Below are positions 9,162-13,020 of a DNA stretch of 13,020 bases, piece by piece (position 1 is the stretch's first letter; every line of letters starts with the position of its first letter). The stretch covers positions 1 to 13,020 of the forward strand of contig WTGR01000539.1 of the NCBI GenBank assembly GCA_011523485.1, written 5' to 3'. The position numbers and the translations under genes were made by a program. Source of the stretch: Acidobacteriota bacterium (GTDB taxonomy: Bacteria; Acidobacteriota; Vicinamibacteria; Vicinamibacterales; UBA8438). The notes below the pieces were generated by a model. It had not been told where the DNA came from and made no database searches. It saw only the letters and a list, made by a program, of their open reading frames with translations.

Positions 9162-9178
9162 GAGGCCTTGGCGGCCTC
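9162..9178 (+). terminator. Candidate hairpin terminator after the + strand operon
   Basis: GAGGCC (9162-9167) and GGCCTC (9173-9178) form a six-pair GC-only stem with the five-base loop TTGGC, 14 bases after the stop of the PLD-like gene. No run of T follows, so it is at best an imperfect intrinsic terminator, of a kind often seen in GC-rich bacteria. Confidence 0.35.
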
Positions 9179-9188
9179 CACGGCGTAA

Positions 9189-9209
9189 GGTGTGGATCGA
9201 TTCCACACC
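9189..9209. repeat. Inverted repeat between convergent genes
   Basis: GGTGTGGA (9189-9196) and TCCACACC (9202-9209) are exact reverse complements around the five-base spacer TCGAT. Position and symmetry fit a second, two-way termination hairpin; the near-perfect symmetry would also fit a protein-binding site. There is no T tract on either side. Confidence 0.4.
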
Positions 9210-9464
9210 ACCGTCTCGTCAGCGCGGGCTATCGAAGGCACGTGGGAAGTCCACGAGCCCTGCAGGGCATCAACCACCATAATCCTACCAATGCATCGAG
9301 TGCCCGAGTGGCCGATGGCGGTCTCGTTGGCTCAATCGCCGTAAGGAATCGAAACAGTGCTGTCTCGCGGGAATCCCGAGTGGCGCGACGACCTTTACCA
9401 CCCAACGGGCGAACTGCGCCTTGCTGATGGCGGTCCGCGATAATCGTGGCCGGTCTCATGGAAG

Positions 9465-10472
9465 TCACTTCCCGTTGGCTCTACGGGGATTGAGCGACTC
9501 GTGCTTCCATAGCTCATCGCCGGCGCTCCGCAGCAACTCCGCCATACCGGCCTTCTCGCCTTCGGTCGTATCCCCCGGGGCACGGATGAACCACAGGGCG
9601 GTGGAGTAGCTTGTGGTTCCCGCACCTTGGTGCGGCACGTGGAACAATGTGTGGGCGTCGGCAAAGTGCAGGTCGAACCCTCCCTCGCGTTCGATGGAAA
9701 GGTGCATCCCGTCGCGGGGAAGCGGATCGCCAGTCGGCAATGGAACCTCGGCGTCGGTACCGAATACCGCCTTGCGAAAGGTGTTGCTGCCGGCGGCGAG
9801 GGACGCATGCCGAACCAGGTACCAGCCAACCTCCACGACAAACCAGCTCGCGTAGAAGTCATAGAACTGCCGCACGGGCTGGGGCAGGTTCTGCGTCCAG
9901 TCGGCGTCGGCGTGTGCGCCGCGCTGGTTTCTGACGCCCGAAAGGACCTCCTGGATGGTTTGCGTCGTCCTGCACACCTGCACGAGTTTCTGCCGCCCCC
10001 ATCGGGACAAGGGCAGCGAAGCATCGCTCCAAGGTCGACGGCTGACCAATCTGTCCGACGCCGCGTCGTACGACAAGCCGTGCAGTGGAAACACCGCGCC
10101 CATGTTGCAGATCGAGATACCGGTGCCCGGCCCCGCCTTCGGTACGCTGAGCGAGACGACTAACGGCTCAAACAACTTGTGGACATCACCACGGAGGGTA
10201 CCGTTGGCGGGCAGTGCCGGAAGCTCCGGTTTCTGCACGCACCTCAACAGCGGGTTGCCGCCGAGCAGTATCTTAGCTACTGGAACCGACATGCTCGCCG
10301 CTGTTCGCCGAACGCTCGGCCAGCCCGGATCCAGCGCTCTGAGCGACCGTAGACCTTCTGCCACTGCGATCAGGGCGTCTCCGAACAGTGTCTGACGAAC
10401 CTTGGACTTCCGTGGCGCCTTCGTGTTGATCCTCCAAGGGCGCATCGATGGCTCGGTGGCGGATGGTGTCAC
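9465..10472 (-). CDS. Hypothetical protein with HEPN-like R/H motif
   Basis: 335 residues, soluble, family not recognised. The N-terminal 35 residues are basic and probably flexible. Around residues 165-215 is a helical section containing RNQRGAH (R181, N182, H187), followed by aromatic-rich helices (FYDFYASWFVVEVGWYL). This resembles the R-x4-6-H motif with flanking helices of HEPN ribonuclease domains, but the evidence is one motif. The last 100 residues look mixed, with a strand-rich part (LHFADAHTLFHVP). I chose GTG 10472 because GGGGAG lies about 11 bases upstream and an in-frame TGA at 10491-10493 excludes a longer reading; ATG at 10445 is the alternative and lacks such a site. The gene lies just downstream of the methylase on the same strand and was probably its operon partner. 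It may be an accessory member of the defence locus, or an unrelated passenger. Confidence 0.75.
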   Translation of the reverse strand: MTPSATEPSMRPWRINTKAPRKSKVRQTLFGDALIAVAEGLRSLRALDPGWPSVRRTAASMSVPVAKILLGGNPLLRCVQKPELPALPANGTLRGDVHKLFEPLVVSLSVPKAGPGTGISICNMGAVFPLHGLSYDAASDRLVSRRPWSDASLPLSRWGRQKLVQVCRTTQTIQEVLSGVRNQRGAHADADWTQNLPQPVRQFYDFYASWFVVEVGWYLVRHASLAAGSNTFRKAVFGTDAEVPLPTGDPLPRDGMHLSIEREGGFDLHFADAHTLFHVPHQGAGTTSYSTALWFIRAPGDTTEGEKAGMAELLRSAGDELWKHESLNPRRANGK

Positions 10473-10490
10473 CGTCTGAATCGCTCCCCG

Positions 10491-10977
10491 TCAGCGACCG
10501 GACGCGGGAGCCGCGGGTTGCCGGAGCAAGAGGCGCAATCGGTCATGCATGACCGCCCCCAATGCTGGCATGCGGCCGCCGACGCGTTGGTGGTCGCACA
10601 CGCGCCCCGACGAAGCGCCGCCGTTTGACGACGAGATACTGGCTGGGCACCCCTGACGCCCCCGCAGTGTCCGTTGACCACGTCGAGCAGATCGGCGGCC
10701 TGCATGACTGGTGAATAGCCCCGCCTCGTTGCGACGGCAATCATCGTGCCGCCCCTGGGAAGACGAGTACGACAGGTCTATTCGGTTCCAAGGCGCAGGT
10801 GAATCCGTTACCCCGGATGCAACCACGGGACTGTCTCGGAGCTACTCCCCCGGCCAAGTCGATCGTCGGCCCGCCGCCTCGTCGCGACCAGTCCCGTTCG
10901 GGTTGCGCCAAGTATCGACCTCGTGAGTGAACGTCAGCCCCACGACAGCGTCCCTGAACACGGCGCTTGCACCGCAC
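10491..10977 (-). pseudogene. Frameshifted remains of the DUF1156 methylase C-terminal domain
   Basis: Translated on the - strand, this stretch shows short pieces like the C-terminal part of DUF1156 methylases, in the expected order but in changing frames: SGTLSW (10957-10940), LTFTHEVD (10937-10914), [12 protein letters not shown] (10914-10879; family pattern YLAEQEGD), [10 protein letters not shown] (10826-10797), QAADLLDVV (10702-10676), YLVVKRRRFVGARV (10638-10597; pattern RLYxVCERK) and MPALGAVMHDRL (from 10571). The last piece runs to a TGA at 10491-10493, probably the original stop. About seven frame changes are needed, and the stretch is shorter than the usual domain, so deletions also occurred. 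The match is to family patterns recalled from memory, not to an alignment. Alternative readings are random sequence in a GC-rich gap, or a poorly sequenced stretch of an intact gene. The piece up to 10741 is also covered by the out-of-frame tail of the methylase CDS. Confidence 0.55.
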
Positions 10978-13020
10978 GTAGCGCGTGTATACCGCCATGC
11001 CGGGACCGATGGCCGCCTGGGCCAGATCGACGGGGGCGACGTTGCCAGACTGGAGGAGCCGGAGCGCCGGGGGAAGTTCTCTGCGGAGCGCGGTCAGAAG
11101 CTCACGCCGCGTCGCTGAGGTAGCATCGGCTGGGCGCCGGCGGCAGACCAAGACGATGCTTGAAGCCAGCGCGTTGGTACCGATGCTGTTCGATCGGCCA
11201 CCGAGTTCGGTTCGCATCGGCCACGTTCCAGTAACCGCAAAACCGGATCGGATCACGGCATCCAGGAACGTCTCCCAACCCGTGCTCGCCGTGCCCTCGT
11301 CCCCTTTCCGCTCCGACTGCTTGAAGGCGTAATAGATGGTGACAGGGAATCCGGCATGCGCCTGCTCCCTCACGCGACGCAGCGCCCGCGTCATCCCCTC
11401 GAGGAAGAAGGTCTCCGCCGCTTCGCGGCTCCCGTGGCGGTACGGCGTTGCCACTAGCTCCTCAGCCTTCGGAACAGCCAGCGTCGCGAACAGGTCCGGA
11501 AACACGGGCTTCAGGGAACGACGGAGCCACACGTAGAAGAAATCCGACAGGTCCGCGTAGCCGATGTTGTCGTAGTAGGGCGGGTCCATCGAGACGATCT
11601 TGTCGGTGCTCCGGGTCTGGCATGCCGCGTTGGTCTGGATACCCTTACCGAGCACGCCTACGTTGAGCTTGTCGAGCACTTCGCAGAGCGAACGAGCCGT
11701 TCCAAGGATGTCCCCTCCGGCCCCCGAGAACGGGTTGGTCTCTGCATAGTCCCACACCATCGGCAGCGCCTGCCGGCTGAAGGTTCCCCGGAGCCGGTCC
11801 ATCCCTTGTTCCCAGACGCAGAGCGACGTGTTCCGATCCGCCGCCTTGCTCTGAGCGAACGCCAGATACAGGGACACCGCCTCGGCGTACGCGGTCGCGC
11901 CCGTGCCGCCCTCGCGGAGCGGCCAGTCGTCGTCCGGCAGTCCCGCAGCCGCGGCGTCGCGCCGGACACGCTCGGCCGCCGCGCCCACGAGGTCGGAGAA
12001 CGTCGTCAGGGCGACGAGCTGACGCGGCGTGAAGAGGTCGCAGTAGCGTGTCAGCCCGTAGAGAACGACCCAGAAGTTGCGAGGATCGTCCGGCAACGAT
12101 TGGTCCGGTTGCCATTCCGGCACGGCCTGCACTGCCGCTCCTTCATGCTCGTGGGTCGGCGTCAAATAGACTCGGCCGCGGTCACCCTCGGCCACAACCG
12201 CCAACAGCCGCGCACCCAGGCGTCCGGCCTGCCCTTCGGCCTTGATGTAGTCGCCGGCAATCGGCGAGCCCGACATCAGGCACTGGAAGTTCGCTCCGCG
12301 TGACAGCTTGGTCCCCGCCTTGGTCGCCTCCAGATCCGGTGGCGCGCCGACCTTGACCGCGAATCTGCAACCGCGCCCCTCGACCACCGGGTCGACGTAC
12401 GCTTCCCTGCCCTTCTTTGTCGACAACATGAACGTCGACGCGAGAGGCACCTCCACGTCGGCGAAGGCCGGGTTGGGACTCTTCACGGTCCGCGCCCACA
12501 ACCACGCGATGACCGTGAGGCTGCGGCCTTGGTAGGGCTTCAAGTCGGGCCGCTCCCGGACCATCGCCGACGTGACCTCGACCCTCGGATACAAGTGGCC
12601 GATCCGCTTCCCCGCCTCGTCACGGATCCACCGGCCGTAGTGGCGCACGTCCTCGGCCAGCCCCTGCGCCCCGCTCCACGTTTTGGCGACCACGGTGCGC
12701 TCGCCTTGCGCATCAGGATTCACCGGCCCCCGCCCAGCGAATCGCGGCGGGACCTCGATCGTCGCCTTGTTAATCAACACGGCGACGGGATTCAGATCGC
12801 TGGCGTGTGCTTCAAGACCGAGCCGCTGGGCCTCCAGGGGCAGCGCTCCGCCGCCAGCGAACGGATCATGAAAGGTGGGTAGGGCGTCCCGGTCGAAGAG
12901 CTGCGGCCGGTCAGCGTTCTGCGCACAGGCGCGCCGCCAGCTCTGCCAGATCTCGGTCCGCGCCCGTTCGAGCACCGTCTCGTTGGTCGTGTTCTCCCAC
13001 TTGACCAGGTCCTTGAGGAT
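10741..13020 (-). CDS. DUF1156-type DNA methylase, 5' end outside window, C-terminus replaced by frameshift
   Basis: 759 residues visible; the gene continues past the right edge, where the DUF1156 domain proper (about 100 residues) should lie. The frame is open from the edge with [17 protein letters not shown], typical of the family, so the GTG at 12975 is internal and not a start. SAM-binding motif DPFAGGG is at visible residues 52-58, followed by [14 protein letters not shown]; catalytic motif [17 protein letters not shown] starts at residue 479. This is an amino-methyltransferase layout, probably adenine-specific, acting on DNA for self-marking. Conserved sequence runs to GMAVYTRY (residue 681, base 10978). 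The remaining 78 residues are arginine- and cysteine-rich and unlike the family; the true continuation appears in other frames down to 10491. The product therefore lacks its C-terminal domain. Motifs for SAM binding and catalysis are intact, so partial activity cannot be excluded. It is transcribed towards the helicase-ATPase operon and precedes the 335-residue gene. Confidence 0.88.
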   Translation of the reverse strand: MLKDLVKWENTTNETVLERARTEIWQSWRRACAQNADRPQLFDRDALPTFHDPFAGGGALPLEAQRLGLEAHASDLNPVAVLINKATIEVPPRFAGRGPVNPDAQGERTVVAKTWSGAQGLAEDVRHYGRWIRDEAGKRIGHLYPRVEVTSAMVRERPDLKPYQGRSLTVIAWLWARTVKSPNPAFADVEVPLASTFMLSTKKGREAYVDPVVEGRGCRFAVKVGAPPDLEATKAGTKLSRGANFQCLMSGSPIAGDYIKAEGQAGRLGARLLAVVAEGDRGRVYLTPTHEHEGAAVQAVPEWQPDQSLPDDPRNFWVVLYGLTRYCDLFTPRQLVALTTFSDLVGAAAERVRRDAAAAGLPDDDWPLREGGTGATAYAEAVSLYLAFAQSKAADRNTSLCVWEQGMDRLRGTFSRQALPMVWDYAETNPFSGAGGDILGTARSLCEVLDKLNVGVLGKGIQTNAACQTRSTDKIVSMDPPYYDNIGYADLSDFFYVWLRRSLKPVFPDLFATLAVPKAEELVATPYRHGSREAAETFFLEGMTRALRRVREQAHAGFPVTIYYAFKQSERKGDEGTASTGWETFLDAVIRSGFAVTGTWPMRTELGGRSNSIGTNALASSIVLVCRRRPADATSATRRELLTALRRELPPALRLLQSGNVAPVDLAQAAIGPGMAVYTRYVRCKRRVQGRCRGADVHSRGRYLAQPERDWSRRGGGPTIDLAGGVAPRQSRGCIRGNGFTCALEPNRPVVLVFPGAAR

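Larger units (their letters stand above)
9148..9464. other. Convergent intergenic gap with two hairpins, no gene recognised
   Basis: This 317-base gap separates the ends of two convergent genes. It contains two inverted repeats near its left end (listed separately). A short frame on the - strand (9229-9468) has no recognisable content, overlaps the end of the 335-residue gene and has no ribosome binding site; I take it as chance. It could hold worn remains of a former gene, but nothing in any frame supports a name. Confidence 0.5.

Noticed and set aside
9229..9468. A 79-codon - strand frame in the convergent gap
   Set aside because: No ribosome binding site, no recognisable content, and it overlaps the end of the 335-residue gene and both hairpin downstream flanks.
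10469..10744. A 91-codon frame overlapping the methylase stop by ATGA, looking like a coupled small gene
   Set aside because: Its later part is rich in cysteine, arginine and alanine without fold-like pattern, and its QAADLLDVV piece fits better as one fragment of the shattered methylase domain.
10741..12975. The methylase as a complete gene starting at GTG 12975
   Set aside because: Conserved family sequence ([11 protein letters not shown]) continues in frame upstream of that GTG to the window edge, so the codon is internal.

Overview
This is a GC-rich bacterial window. The long open frames have strong G/C third positions and mostly weak or absent Shine-Dalgarno sites. It cannot be placed in a genus from the sequence alone; an actinobacterial or other high-GC host is plausible. 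No tRNA, rRNA, CRISPR array, transposase or integrase was recognised.

The window is dominated by a multi-gene locus that looks like antiviral defence. After the end of an unrelated, less GC-rich gene (1-600) come three genes on the + strand. The first is an SNF2-type helicase with a C-terminal DUF3883 domain (782-4357), of the kind seen as DrmD-like helicases near DISARM-type systems. The second is a large ATPase with an N-terminal Swt1-type HEPN domain and a DUF499 ATPase core (4394-7723). The third is a phospholipase-D-like protein whose catalytic HKD motif is degraded (7801-9147). They are close together (36 and 77 bases apart) and probably form one operon. Facing them on the - strand is a DUF1156-type DNA methylase that runs off the right edge (10741-13020), followed by an unrecognised 335-residue protein with a HEPN-like R/H motif (9465-10472). 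The two transcription units converge on a 317-base gap (9148-9464) that holds two hairpins.

Helicase + DUF1156 methylase + DUF499 ATPase is the combination described as helicase-methylase-ATPase (Hma-like) defence, related in parts to DISARM. The expected logic, by analogy, is that the methylase marks self DNA while the helicase and ATPase act on unmarked incoming DNA.

The most notable observation is that the methylase frame is intact for 681 visible codons, up to a conserved segment ending GMAVYTRY, and then becomes unrecognisable. Between about 10,977 and 10,491 short pieces resembling the missing C-terminal domain appear in the correct order but scattered over all three - strand frames. 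The methylase therefore looks broken by many small indels in its C-terminal part, or that stretch is badly sequenced. Its original stop was probably the TGA at 10491-10493, just before the GTG of the 335-residue gene. A broken modification enzyme next to intact helicase and ATPase genes is the main point to check.
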